Positions 25,549 to 36,262 of a stretch of 64,000 bases of DNA are shown here, in pieces. A model generated the notes under the pieces. That model made no database searches, had not been told where the DNA came from, and was given only the letters and a program-made list of their open reading frames with translations. Location of the stretch: positions 563,746 through 627,745 of the forward strand of contig NOKP01000025.1 of assembly GCA_002682825.1 (NCBI GenBank). The letters are read 5' to 3'. The first letter of the stretch is position 1. Every line of letters starts with the position of its first letter. The stretch comes from Neonectria sp. B-13. Lineage: Eukaryota > Ascomycota > Sordariomycetes > Hypocreales > Nectriaceae. The translations under genes and the position numbers were made by a program.

Positions 25549-26549
25549 TACTATTAAAACTACTATTTAGACTACTATTTCTACTTATCTACAATTGCAC
25601 TAAATCATATGTTTCCTTTGCTTAAGCTTAACAGGGGAATAGATCTTTAGATTTTAAACCTAATTATTAACTTTTACCCTCTCCAAACTCCCTCTACCAA
25701 ATCCCTCTATACTTCATAGCCAATATTAAAGATAACCAGATTCCCTCAGTTTCTAATGCATTACTCCTTTAGCTATAGGTTGATTAGAATGATATTATCT
25801 ATTAATTGTATAATCCATAGGGCAGAGATAGGATTATATAGCTTCTTAAGGAACTCCTTCTCTATAGTAGTAATATTACTATTCCTTTTTAGCTTTAAAG
25901 CTAGCCTCTCTAGAAAGAGCTATTCTATTATAATCTATTAAGCTATTATTATATTAAGCTAGATTCTATCTTATAGTAGAATATTATAGCTAAAGACTAT
26001 TAATTAGACTAATTTCTTAGGTCTAAAGTAATTAATTATAGGCTATTTTATATGCCTTAGGCTAGACTTTTAAACTATAATTTATAGTATAGAAATAAGA
26101 CTTAGATATTCTTTTAATTCAATATATAGATTATATAAGAGCCTATATATATAGCTTAGTAAGGGCTTACTAGGCTATAGTATAATTCAGATAGAAGTAG
26201 TTATCTTATGCAATCAGTAGTATAGTTATTATATTATTTAGAAGGTTAGATAGAATGCAAAGAGGTAATCTAGAAAGTATAGAGATTATCTTATAGGCTG
26301 GGCTTTTATCCTAAGGGGTTTTAGCCTTTTCTAAGGTCTAGCTTTTCTAAGATCTAGCTTTTCTAGCTAATTAGAATAGTAAAACTTATACCTTAACTTT
26401 ATAGTAGAAACTTTTATCTCCTTAAGTTATTATTGCCTTAGGCTTAAGTATTAAGCTTATTATACTATTATTTTTTCTATTTTCTTTTATACTATTTAAT
26501 CTTTAGCCTTTTCTCTAAATATATACTACTAAGGACTATTATATCTAAA
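25549..26549 (+). mobile_element. ~1-kb retroposon-like repeat, copy I
   Basis: Exactly 1,001 bp, the same length as copy D, between 13-bp repeats TAGTAGATAATAT (25,536-25,548) and TAGTAAATAATAT (26,550-26,562). These differ by one G-to-A change, as expected if RIP struck after insertion. Head and tail are as in the other copies. Confidence 0.8.
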
Positions 26550-26839
26550 TAGTAAATAATATATAATAGTTAATATAGTAAAATGCTATACTTAGTACTA
26601 TTAATCCTAATAACTTAAATATAGTAAGCTTTCCTAGTAATATAGTTTATATTAATATTATACCTTAAGCCTATCTTTATAATCTATCTAAATCCTTCTC
26701 TTTAACCTTAATATTCAATTTATAAAAAGCTTATCCTAAACTATAATATATATAAATAATTATCTTTTATTAAGCTAATAAGTCTAACTAGTCTTCTTCT
26801 CTCTTTCTTAATATACTATAATATAGTATAATATAACTA

Positions 26840-27300
26840 TAATACATTCTACTTTTACTATTATTTACTACATTTTATAATCTAATAATAAGAAATAAAG
26901 CTATAAAGTATATAAAATAGAATACTATTACTCTTTAAATAGAAAGATTAAGCCTACTAAGTATAAATAATAGTTTTACTAGGCTAAAATCTATAATCTT
27001 AATAGCTTTAAGTCTAGCTATATAGTAGTTAGTACTATCTAAATAGTATATCTAGCTATATTTAGCTATTACTTACTCTTAAACAATAAAGGTACTAAAG
27101 TTAATAATATTAGCTTCATTAGAGAGGAAAAGAAGTTTCTTAAAAAGCTTACTAGAAGATTAGAAGCTAGGTTATACTAGGATAAAGCCATTATTAACAA
27201 ATTAACTAGAGATAAATATGCCCTATGGTTCTAGGAGCTGCTGGAGTGTATAGAGCTGGTGCGGATGGCTAGCTAGTCTAGTATTATGAAATTAGGGGGA
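26840..27300 (+). pseudogene. RIP-damaged coding remnant at the edge of the AT-rich block
   Basis: From about 27,061 to 27,300 one frame reads as a plausible basic protein segment (E-E-K-K-F-L-K-K-L-T-R-R-L-E-A-R-L-Y), broken by TAG codons that look like mutated CAG or TGG. GC content rises steadily towards its right end. I do not recognise the protein. It may be the end of another transposon or a former gene caught by RIP spreading from the repeats. Confidence 0.4.
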
Positions 27301-28589
27301 AACAAGGACTAATAAGGGTGGGATTATGTGCTGGGAATAGGGTTAAGGAAAAACTTAGAACGGAAAAGGTAGATGGGTTTAGGTCAGATGTAAAGGTTAA
27401 TAAAGAACTTTAAAACCAACTAGGCTTAAGACAAAGAAATCAATGTGTAATACAGTAATTATTATATATTAGGTTCCCTCATAGAGGGGACCTAACTATT
27501 ATATAATTATTATATAATAGAAGAAAGACCTTTATAATATAGAATTGCTTTACTAAGTTAATACAAATCCAAATGAGGGGAAAATAAGATCTATATATAA
27601 TTGTACCCTTTGCCTTACTTTTTGTAGCACTCTACCCGTCATAAAGATCACCAATTCCTTTAACCTTAATCCCAGGTGAACTGACTCTCATCTCTATGGA
27701 CCTTCGTATTTGAGGCTCGTAGGGTATTATGTGCTGCGAGAGGACGACCTCGAATTAGCTACTGCAGGATGCCGGTATTGTTTCCGCTACTACAAGAGCC
27801 TTGCCGCTATCCTGACTACTGCGGGAGGCTGGTACATTTCTTTTTCATGCTCAAAGCCATACAATATGGTCAAGCCGACGTTATTCTGAGTCCTGCTGGG
27901 GGTTTTAAGCGTTCTAGAACTAAGGGTTTAGGCGGCGAGGACGTCAACCAACGTATACGATCTCATTGGAAAGCGAATCTTATCGAAGACCTGATTAGAG
28001 GTGTCAATTTGCTGCTCAGCACGGCAGCAGGCGACTAGTCCATTGCAAGGACCTTTTGGCGAACGTCAAGCTGCAGATGCAACTCGACTAAGTAACTCAA
28101 GTCTGTACATTAGTGGGCATCTCATTCTTGTTTCCATATTCCTGAAGAATGCAGTTGACGGAACAGAAGACCATGCGGGAGGCCTTGCATACATTGCTTC
28201 TTCACTACTAGTTAGCTTCGTTTTGCCATGTCGATCCTCCTTTACACGCCATATTAAAGAGAATGATAGCGCGGACCGTTGTTACTTGCTCTCCGAAACC
28301 GTCCAGGCCAGCTATTGGTGTCTGACGTGATAGGTGTATTACTTCAGCAACCAGCAATGAAGAGCACCTGACGTATAGTGAACGATTGAAAAGTACCGAA
28401 GCCGCCGCAACCGTTCGACAACAGACGTACATAGTACCTTAGCAAAGATGTGGTTAGGATTGGTGTTGAACCTAGACCGCATGTCCATCCTTTTCAGCAA
28501 GTCAATTTGGGAATCTATGAATGATGAAAAGTCACATTTGTTTCTTAATTTGACACTTCATTAATCTCATCTTTGCGCATCTTCTATCC
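27301..28589. other. Transition from AT-rich block to gene-bearing DNA; no gene recognised
   Basis: Composition climbs from AT-rich to normal between about 27,200 and 27,600. Open frames at 27,769-28,038 and 28,001-28,330 (+) have no recognisable family, no splice pattern and no codon signature that I trust. Part of this stretch is probably the 3' side of the dehydrogenase gene that ends at 28,590. Confidence 0.5.
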
Positions 28590-29858
28590 TCAAGGAGAGC
28601 TATACTTGAAAAAGCCACGTCCAGTCTTTACACCCAAGTATCCCTTTTCCAGGTATTGCTCCAAGTATAGCCTTGGTTCGCGGGGAATGTCGTCTCGGGC
28701 TGCAGCGTAGTGGTTCTCGATGTCTAGTACAACATCCAGCCCGACAACATCCATCAACTCGAATGGGCCTTTGGGTGTCTTAAGAACTCCTTTGAAGATG
28801 GCGTCAATTTCTTCTGGAGATGCGGCTCCCTCGGCCGCGGCGAGGAGAGCCTCTCTCTTAATAGCTGCCCATATCCTGCACGAGCAAGGTATGTTAATTC
28901 AACGTCTTGGATGAGAGCAAAGGTCTTGGGAATTTCCAGAGCTATCGATACGAACCTGTTGTATATGTACCCCATTGACTGCGTCTTGACATGGAATGGC
29001 GAGAACCCATGCTCCTTGCATCGTTCTAGCATCAATGCAATGTAGGACGGATCAGTCATATCATGGCCCATAATTTCGATCTCTGGTACACTTGTTGTGA
29101 GTGAAAGGTTCATTAACTTGACCGAAAGGGCTCACCACATGTTTCGGGAGGCCAGTCTGGTCAGTTTGTCAGTCCATGTCAGGAAATACGAAATTCCGGA
29201 TATACGAAATTTTCTGGATAGTGAAGCGACTTGAGACATACAGGAATGAGCGCTGAGAATTCGGGCTCGATTCTTCAGAACCAGCCCGTCTAGTATCTCT
29301 GAGCAAGAGTAACTGCTTGAGTTGGAAGCAATGACGATGTCATGTGCCGCAAGAGAGTCAAGCTCAGAGATGATTTGTCTCTTCACAGGGAGCTGCTCGG
29401 GTACACACTTCATCGTCCCACAGTCAGTACTAGGTGCCAATAATTATTTAAACCAGCCCTTTCTTACTTCTATGACGAGCCATGCATTCCGGAGGGCATC
29501 GCCGAGGTTTTCAGACAAGTGTGTGATGACGTTTCCCCATCCCACGACTTTAGGTGACGTGGCAGAACGAAAAGCTTCGATGGCTTTGATGCTCGCCTGG
29601 AGCTGGCTGGGTTGGGCGTCAACTAGATGAACGTCGTTTCCCTTGCTAGACCACTAGTTGACGCAAGTTAGCAACCTTGGTCTGGAACCGGGATTCGACA
29701 TGACTGTGAGAAGACGATGCTTCTGTCCAGTGCCGATTGCCAATTGAAAGAGAGTACAGGAGCAAGGGAAGAATAGTTACCATGTATGCCAAACGCCTGC
29801 CTTGTGTGCCTGCCCCAATAAGGGTCACTGAGGTCCTGGGAGCTACTGAGCGCCCCAT
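28590..29858 (-). CDS. 3-hydroxyacyl-CoA dehydrogenase, lambda-crystallin-like
   Basis: NAD-dependent oxidation of a 3-hydroxyacyl-CoA or a related hydroxy acid. Relatives include 3-hydroxybutyryl-CoA dehydrogenase and L-gulonate 3-dehydrogenase, so the substrate is open. My gene model is complement join of 28590-28875, 28956-29082, 29136-29156, 29242-29407, 29468-29653 and 29781-29858. All five introns are GT-AG with matching phases, and the model predicts 287 residues. The Rossmann glycine motif G-A-G-T-Q-G is at residues 15-20; I-A-S-N-S-S-S-Y and H-S-Y-W-P-P-E follow. The C-terminal 3HCDH domain has K-T-P-K-G-P-F-E-L-M-D and ends G-V-K-T-G-R-G-F-F. Exon 4 is only 21 nt. ATG 29,858 is the first ATG in frame; an upstream extension would need a non-ATG start. 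Two CGGATCCG palindromes lie 160-250 bp upstream. It is the gene nearest the RIP block, yet it looks intact. Confidence 0.85.
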
Positions 29859-30016
29859 ATTGTCGGGGGCAAGGCGAATGGTGACAGTCGAAGGGGGTGA
29901 TATTTCCAAAGGATAGCTCGGTCGTGCTGGAGTACAAACGAAGTCTTGCTTGAAGTAAAAGAAGCATTACAAGCGTACAGAAGCATGCTTTAGTCATGTT
30001 ATGTACGGGTGAATTC

Positions 30017-30026
30017 TCGGATCCGA
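30017..30026. promoter_or_regulatory. CGGATCCG palindrome upstream of the dehydrogenase, site 1
   Basis: TCGGATCCGA, a perfect 10-bp palindrome about 160 bp before the dehydrogenase ATG. Inverted CGG half-sites are classical targets of Zn2Cys6 proteins. That this particular sequence is bound is inference from its clustering in this locus. Confidence 0.5.
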
Positions 30027-30100
30027 TGGTCTATCTTCCTCCTAGACCCATCTCCACTTTCCTCATCGCGGGGTGCCACCTTGCCACCCAAATTGATCAA

Positions 30101-30114
30101 CGTCGGATCCGACG
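30101..30114. promoter_or_regulatory. CGGATCCG palindrome upstream of the dehydrogenase, site 2
   Basis: CGTCGGATCCGACG, a perfect 14-bp palindrome about 245 bp before the dehydrogenase ATG and 87 bp from site 1. The symmetry extends beyond the 8-bp core. Confidence 0.5.
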
Positions 30115-30421
30115 CTCTGAGATCTTGATTATCTACCGCACTACACACTAGTCTTACACTTGGCGTCGTCGGTGGCTGCAGCTGTAATTATGCCCGGACA
30201 TCGTCACAACCCAACGTCTGTGATCTAGTTTTTGACCGAAACCTTTGTTTTTGGCATGTGAGTCAAGAGAACGAACACCTTTCACTCTTTGTAGTTGGGA
30301 ATTATGAGCGATATTAGACTGATATGGTGGCAACTCGAAATTCAAGCTATCCATGTGCCTTTGATCTTTTCACGGGTAGTTATTTATTTACCAGAGTACG
30401 TATTACAAGGCAGAGTAACGG

Positions 30422-32705
30422 TTATGACTCTCCCGCTATTCTGTTCGGCTTTGAAGTGGAAAATTTGGCTCTTGCCGCCTGAACAGACTTGGAGCTCTGT
30501 GGTAAATGTTCCAACGAGAGCTCCAAGGTTGAGAACAAGCTGCCGTACGATTCCTCAGTAATTTTCCCGCTGGTCAAGTCCCGATCGATAGCTTTCCGCA
30601 TCAGCTGCACACTGGCAACGACATGATGTGGATAAGGGTCAATGGAAAGGAGGGGGACGGTGAAGGCTGTGTCTGGTGCTGTTCCCCCTCGATATGTGGG
30701 AGTACCGGAAGTGGGCTGCGAAACCCGCCTCATGGTGACGGTGGTGTGCAGGCCGAACACTAAGGTATTCATGATTGTGTTCTCCGCTTCGGTGCTTGCC
30801 TCTTCAAGATCTGCTAGCAAATCATGACGATCCGTAACCTCGATGCTGTCGAGTATTATCAGGATACTAAGGTGATAGTGCAACATGAGTGAAACTGGAC
30901 CGCGATTAGTCAAGGAATCTCTTGAAATATAAGCAACGACGAGTCATGAATACTTACACCAACGGAGTTTGGTTCGTTGGCCGAGGAACTGGATTCGTTT
31001 GTGGCATTCATCCAAGTGCGGACGAAAGGTGATATTAAATTGCTTAATCGAATCGACGACCGCTGCGAGTGTCTTGCGGACCTGGGACTCGTCGTGACCA
31101 TCCCGAAGCGCTTCTTTGAAGACGGCAGCTAGCTTCCAGCCCAGCAACTTCCAGCAAGCGGAGGCACCAATGACCTGGTTTGCCCGTTCGTCGGTCATTT
31201 CAGAGCTTCCTCGACGCCAGTGCTTGGCAGTTTCGTCAAACATTTTGGAGCAGGCCCTGACCAGGCTCCAGGGCATTTCAGCCTCGAAACCGAAAAGTCC
31301 CGATGAAAGCAAGGGTCTGCAATTGAGGGTCAGGGACGCCGACGTGTCGAAGGTCAGAGCTGCCCAATATGCGACGCTTTCTGCATTGATGAAACCAGAA
31401 GGGTCGACCGACTCCGGGGTGCTTGATATCGCCTGGGGACGTCTTAGGGACGGAGACACCTTTGAGCCGCTGAATTGCAGATTTCTCTGCCTGGCTCGAA
31501 GTGTCTGCACTTGTTGGAGGGCCGCATGGACGCAGACTTGGCCAGATATTCCGTCGGCCTCTTCATCCTCGGAGATGCCGACGGGAATCGGAGTCAGTGC
31601 AAAGAGAAACAAAGACAGCATCGATCGGTACGATGGTCGGTTGATGATTCTGAGCATGTCCCTCCGAGCATGTCGCCAGAGTACTTGAACCACGCGGCAG
31701 TTGTCCATGTCAAGGTGGAAGTCGAGGTGGAGAGTCGGTGAGGAGGCGATGGGCAGCCATCTGGCTGAGAAGGCAGCAATAGTACTGCGGAGAGAGTGCT
31801 CGATGAGTGAGTCTCTTTTGTTGATGTCTTGTATATCAATGGCCTCCAAGTCCTGAGATTGGGCTTGGGCTTGGCCGCCATTTGCAGCATCTGCCATGCA
31901 CTGGTCGAGGTGACAGCACAGGTCGGATATGCTGACATACTTTTCAGGAAGACCATCTTGCTCGAATCTAGGAGGACGTACGGTAAGTATTTACAGAAGT
32001 CCGTCAAAACATTTCCACATCCTGGGTGGTGCACGTACAAAAAAGGGCAACTGTATCTACCCATCCAAGAGCCGAAGACGGCCTCGAACCCTTCTTTGTA
32101 TAGTCCCTGAAGCCATTTGAACTCGGAGTCGCTCAAGACACCCAGCGCAGGATCTTCAAAGTCCGTTGAGCCTGCAGAATGTGGTATCACGGAGGGTTGC
32201 GGTGATGAAGCCGCGAAAGGTGTAGTCTGAGCAGACGGCACGGAGCTGGTCAAGTTTCGCCAGAGGTCGGTAGCTGAGGTGTCGGTGCTGGTGCCAGTGC
32301 TGTCTATGTCAACCCGAATTCTCGCTGCTGTTTCTTCAGGGACAGTTTCAACAAGAATAGATTGAGTTGGCAGTGTGTTCTTTGGAGAATGGGCCGTAGT
32401 TGTTCGGCGGCGGTCCATTCGTTTCGGTGGAGACGCCGTATTGGAGGCACCGGCTTTGGCATCTTGGATCCACTGCATCAAGCGCCGGGAGCGGCATCGG
32501 AGTCAGTCAACAATTGGAGAGTCGCATAGATTGTATAACTTACCTTGAAGGTGCACGCCCGGCGCCGGTTCAGACAACGGGTGCAGGGAGCAGACGGCGC
32601 ACCAACAGCGTTGCCACGGCTGTTAGCATCACAGGCAACTCGCGATCTGCGGCATTCGTCACAGCTGGAGAACTGGGTACGGCGGGCGACGAGGCGCTCA
32701 GGCAT
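30422..32705 (-). CDS. Zn2Cys6 transcription factor with long AlcR-like cluster loop
   Basis: A nuclear DNA-binding regulator, probably of the neighbouring genes. The model is complement join of 30422-30918, 30958-31967, 32039-32472 and 32544-32705, giving 700 residues. Introns of 71, 71 and 39 nt have GT-AG ends and consistent phases; the 39-nt one is very short but removes an in-frame stop. Cluster cysteines are at residues 15, 18, 25, 41, 44 and 51. The 15-residue loop between the third and fourth is much longer than in Gal4 and close to that of AlcR. A Ser/Thr/Pro-rich linker follows, then a predicted helical middle region (F-G-S-W-M-G-R-Y-S-C-P-F) and a long C-terminal effector domain. 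I place the start at ATG 32,705 because it puts the zinc cluster at the N-terminus, as usual. Two CGGATCCG sites within 210 bp upstream suggest autoregulation. Confidence 0.87.
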
Positions 32706-32777
32706 GATTTGGGCCTCTCTTCCACTGAAAGAGGCCTTCAATACGGGTCGCAGAGTTCGAATCAAGGTTCCCTGGCT

Positions 32778-32785
32778 CGGATCCG
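32778..32785. promoter_or_regulatory. CGGATCCG site upstream of the Zn2Cys6 gene, proximal
   Basis: Core palindrome 73 bp before the regulator's ATG. A second copy lies 128 bp further out, and the same core is found before the two neighbouring genes. Confidence 0.5.
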
Positions 32786-32905
32786 GTCGGGGGTGTGATT
32801 GTGGACTGCGAATTGTGGATAACGAACGGTTGCTTTGGCTTGGATGGAGATCTCAGATGTTTACAGGTGACAGGGAAGCAAGCCTTTGGGATATGAGATG
32901 CAGCT

Positions 32906-32913
32906 CGGATCCG
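32906..32913. promoter_or_regulatory. CGGATCCG site upstream of the Zn2Cys6 gene, distal
   Basis: Core palindrome about 200 bp before the regulator's ATG, inside the region shared with the divergent permease gene. Confidence 0.5.
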
Positions 32914-33194
32914 TTTATCCAGCCACTTCCTCCGGTCCCCGTTTGACAACTTGAAGCAGGTGCGGGGTAATTGAGCATTCAGTAGCATCGAGTGCCGATC
33001 GTTAGCTGGGGATAGGGGCAGCACACGGCGCCACAGTCCACCACAGTGACCGTGAAGCAGATCCTAGCAAACTTAAGCACCCAGTCGCCGCCGGCTACAG
33101 CGCTTTGTAGCTTGAGCAGGTAGCTAGAGGTACTGAGATTTAGTGATGTTGCCTCTCTGATAGAAGATGGCTTGGCCGCTTAGAGCCCGGAACC

Positions 33195-33241
33195 TAGGCT
33201 TGGGGACTCAAATCCCAGGCATGGGGACTCAAATCCTAGGG
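33195..33241. repeat. Short direct repeat in the divergent intergenic region
   Basis: The unit GGGGACTCAAATCC occurs twice about 23 bp apart, within an imperfect tandem beginning CCTAGGCTT and ending CCTAGGGGCTTAG. No hairpin or RNA gene can be built from it. Possibly another regulatory element. Confidence 0.5.
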
Positions 33242-33365
33242 GCTTAGCTGTCAGTGCCGAAGTCTGGTCCGAGTTGGTTACATCGAGGCATTTCAATGGT
33301 GGTGTTGCCACTTTGCAGAGCGCAGTGCGGGATCCGTTCCGACGAGCATGTCTGGCAAAGAAACC

Positions 33366-33373
33366 CGGATCCG
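33366..33373. promoter_or_regulatory. CGGATCCG site in the permease upstream region, 1
   Basis: Core palindrome about 765 bp before the permease ATG. A near match, CGGGATCCG, lies at 33,328-33,336. Confidence 0.45.
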
Positions 33374-33492
33374 ATACTGCCGGGCTCTACCTACGACAAC
33401 TTCCTCTTTGCGCCGGTAAATTATTAGTCTCCATAACGGTTCTGTTCCGTTTAGCTGCTCCTGGCCAATCGCGGCCAAGGCAACCAGCAGGC

Positions 33493-33510
33493 ATCATCGG
33501 ATCCGATGAT
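33493..33510. promoter_or_regulatory. 18-bp perfect palindrome centred on CGGATCCG
   Basis: ATCATCGGATCCGATGAT, the most extended copy of the motif, about 630 bp before the permease ATG and 790 bp before the regulator ATG. Its length and symmetry make it the best single candidate operator in the locus. Confidence 0.55.
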
Positions 33511-33712
33511 CCTCAGCCCAAGCCTCCACATGTTGACCAATGACACAATGTTTGCATGTGCACCGCGCTACCTACTCAACTAGGGACTCAATATTCGTAC
33601 GTATGCTTGACCCCAGCTTTTCTTTCCCAGCCACCGAGTCATTCCTGTTCTTTTAGTGCGAGCTACTGCTGCCTCATACACCTGTTCATACTATTCATTA
33701 CTCAAACATTCT

Positions 33713-33720
33713 CGGATCCG
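33713..33720. promoter_or_regulatory. CGGATCCG site in the permease upstream region, 3
   Basis: Core palindrome about 420 bp before the permease ATG. Confidence 0.45.
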
Positions 33721-34135
33721 TCAACCTTCCATGTCCCAGATAAGCGCTCAGACAAAGTGCGGGGGAAACCCGCCATCTTCCTGTTACCCCGGATTTCTTC
33801 CCCTCAAACCATGCCATGTTGATTTGCTCAGCTGCGTCGTGGTGGGCCCTCTACTCCATCCAGCCGCTTGTGTAGTTTAGTTTAATGACAGACGAAGATG
33901 ATCAGGCCGAGGTGGGCCCTTTGGGGGGTTTGGTAGGGTGGCCAAGGCTTGACAAGGAAAAGCATTTAAGTCCTTGATTCTCCATGTCTTTGGCTATCAA
34001 ACACGAAGGAATCCAAGCACGCTTGGGGGTTCATTCAAGTCAGTCCCCATCAAGCCTTTGTGGACTTTGTCGGCACCTCTCCCAGCCTCCAGGGAATATA
34101 ACCTCTATTCACAATAACCCACTCCTGCTTCCAAC

Positions 34136-36079
34136 ATGTCTTCCTACGCGCCTCCCGTCGAGAAAGCCGACGTGGTCGAGGCCGAGTTGGGCAACGCCTC
34201 TGACCGAAGTGGACAAGGCCAAATAGTCCACGTTGATGGCCTCACGGCGCCACGGACGACCCTCGCGTCTTTTTCCCATCTCGATGAGAAGAAGATCCTC
34301 CGCAAGGTTGTTATAGTTCTTTACCACAACTGAAGATCCCCGAACATTTTACTGACATCCCGACACAGATGGACATTCGCTTGATCCCTATGCTTGCACT
34401 CCTGTATCTGCTCTCCTTTCTAGACCGTAAGTTCAGCCAGTGCATGGTCATGCCTTCGAGGCTCCAAGCAGTTATAGGTACTAACGCACCCTCTCTCAAT
34501 GTAGGAGGCAATATCGGCAACGCAAAGATCGAGGGCCTTCAAGAAGATCTTAAGATGGAACCCGACCAGTACAATTGGTGCCTGACCGTTTTCTTCTTCA
34601 CCTACGCAGCTTTCGAAGTGCCATCCAATCTGCTTCTCAAGAAGCTTCGTCCCAGCGTCTGGCTTCCAACCATCATGGTGGCATGGGGCACTGTGATGAC
34701 TCTGATGGGCATCGTACAAAACTACCATGGACTTCTCGTCGCGCGCGTCTTTCTGGGACTCACCGAGGCGGGACTCTTTCCTGGAGTCGCGGTACATTGT
34801 CTCCAATATCCGCCTCGTATTCATCGTGCTGACTCTCAAACTCACAGTACTATTTGACCATGTGGTACTGCCGCCATGAGATTCAATTCCGCCAGGCCTT
34901 GTTCTTCTCCGCCGCCTCAATTGCCGGCGCATTTAGTGGCCTCCTCGCTTTCGCAATCGCTAAGATGGACGGAGTGGGCGGGCTTGAAGGCTGGCGCTGG
35001 ATCTTCATCCTCGAAGGCATCGTCACCGTTATTGTTGCAATCCTTGCCTTTTTCGTCCTACACGACTTTCCCGAGACGGCCACGTTTCTCACAGAGGAGG
35101 AGCGGGCCTTTGTTGTTTATCGCCTCAAGTACCAGGCCCAGGGCCGTGGTGAGGGGCGTGAAGAAGTCCAAGTTGCCGAGGCCGATGAGTTCAAGTGGAA
35201 GTATGTCTGGAGCGCATTCAAGGACTGGCAGATTTGGGTCAACATCTTCGTCTACTGGGGGGTAAGTCGTCATTTATTTCTCCCTCCTCGTTTCCGTGAG
35301 GTTATTGGATAGCCACTGACGAGTCGATCAGATTGTATGCCCTCTATACGGCATCAGCTTGTTCCTCCCAACCATCATTCGCAATCTCGGGCACACGTCC
35401 AGCACATCCCAGCTTATGACGGTTCCTATCTACATCACGGCCGCTATTCTCGCCGTTGTCGTCGCGTATACTTCGGATCGCGTTGGAAAGCGAAGCCCCT
35501 TCATCATCGCGTTCCTCTGCATTATGATTGTTGGCTTCACAATGTGAGTTTTCCCAATCCCAGTTTCCAAAATACCACGCAACTTCCCGAAGGCTCACAT
35601 GGTATTTCCCGTTTAGGTGTATCACGACCAGCAACCCCAAGGTGGTCTACGCTGGTGTATTCATCGCAGCTTGTGCCATCTATCCAGCGTTCCCTGGTGT
35701 CATCACATGGCTTGCGAACAACCTGGCAGGCAGCTACAAGCGAGGCACAGGTATGGCACTGCAAATTGGTGTTGGAAATCTCGGCGGCGTAAGTACCACC
35801 CACTCTCATGAATGTCGACCCGTACTGATGCAAAGAGCTTAGGCCATGGCAGCCAATTTCTACAGACAGGCAGATGGACCTCGATTTATTCTTGGGCATG
35901 CACTCGAACTCGGATTTATTAGTGCTGGCATTGTCGCTGCTCTTATTTTGGTTCTCGGATACACCCAAATCAACAAGAAACGCGAGAGCAGGACAGGTGA
36001 GGGCGAAGCCAACCGATACACCGCCGAGGAACTGTCTGAGAAGGGAGACAAGGCTCTGACGTGGAGATACATGTTGTAA
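34136..36079 (+). CDS. MFS permease, Dal5/TNA1-type anion:cation symporter family
   Basis: A plasma-membrane proton symporter. Known relatives carry allantoate, nicotinate, biotin, pantothenate or other small carboxylates; the substrate here is unknown. The model is join of 34136-34306, 34369-34426, 34505-34791, 34848-35261, 35332-35543, 35617-35788 and 35843-36079, with phases agreeing at all six introns, giving 516 residues (usual for the family). The segment I-R-L-I-P-M-L-A-L-L-Y-L-L-S-F-L-D-R-G-N at the first membrane helix is the family signature. About twelve hydrophobic segments follow, with the central charged loop at T-E-E-E-R-A-F-V-V-Y-R-L and an A-N-N-L-A-G region near helix 10-11. 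The first intron has an unusual GTTGTT donor. The gene is divergent from the Zn2Cys6 regulator, with three CGGATCCG palindromes in the shared region. Confidence 0.92.
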
Positions 36080-36262
36080 GACACTGAAGGTTGGTAAGGG
36101 TCCTGTTTATTGTTTTCTGCAGTGAAATACAAAGATCAAAGTACTAGGCTTAGGTCCTTGGAAGTTTGAGATCCAGTATGTTACCTGACAATGTCTGTGA
36201 CCTTCCTTGGGAACCTACTCCAGGTACTATAATTCCTCCTCCTTGACTCCTCAACAGTGTTT

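Noticed and set aside
15079..26000. Open frames of about 60 codons in the AT-rich block (15,079-15,279; 17,976-18,161; 18,881-19,063; 25,756-25,941)
   Set aside because: Each lies inside a copy of the ~1-kb repeat, and the matching frames are broken in other copies. They reflect repeat sequence and chance, not genes.
27769..28432. Frames at 27,769-28,038 (+), 28,001-28,330 (+) and 28,208-28,432 (-)
   Set aside because: They overlap one another, have no recognisable motif and lie in the transition zone beside the 3' end of the dehydrogenase gene.
31116..31688. 190-codon plus-strand frame
   Set aside because: It lies wholly opposite the long exon of the Zn2Cys6 gene, whose protein features are clear; it is a shadow frame.
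33195..33241. tRNA-like B-box word GGGGACTCAAATCC
   Set aside because: No cloverleaf can be folded and no A-box lies at the right distance; kept only as a direct repeat.
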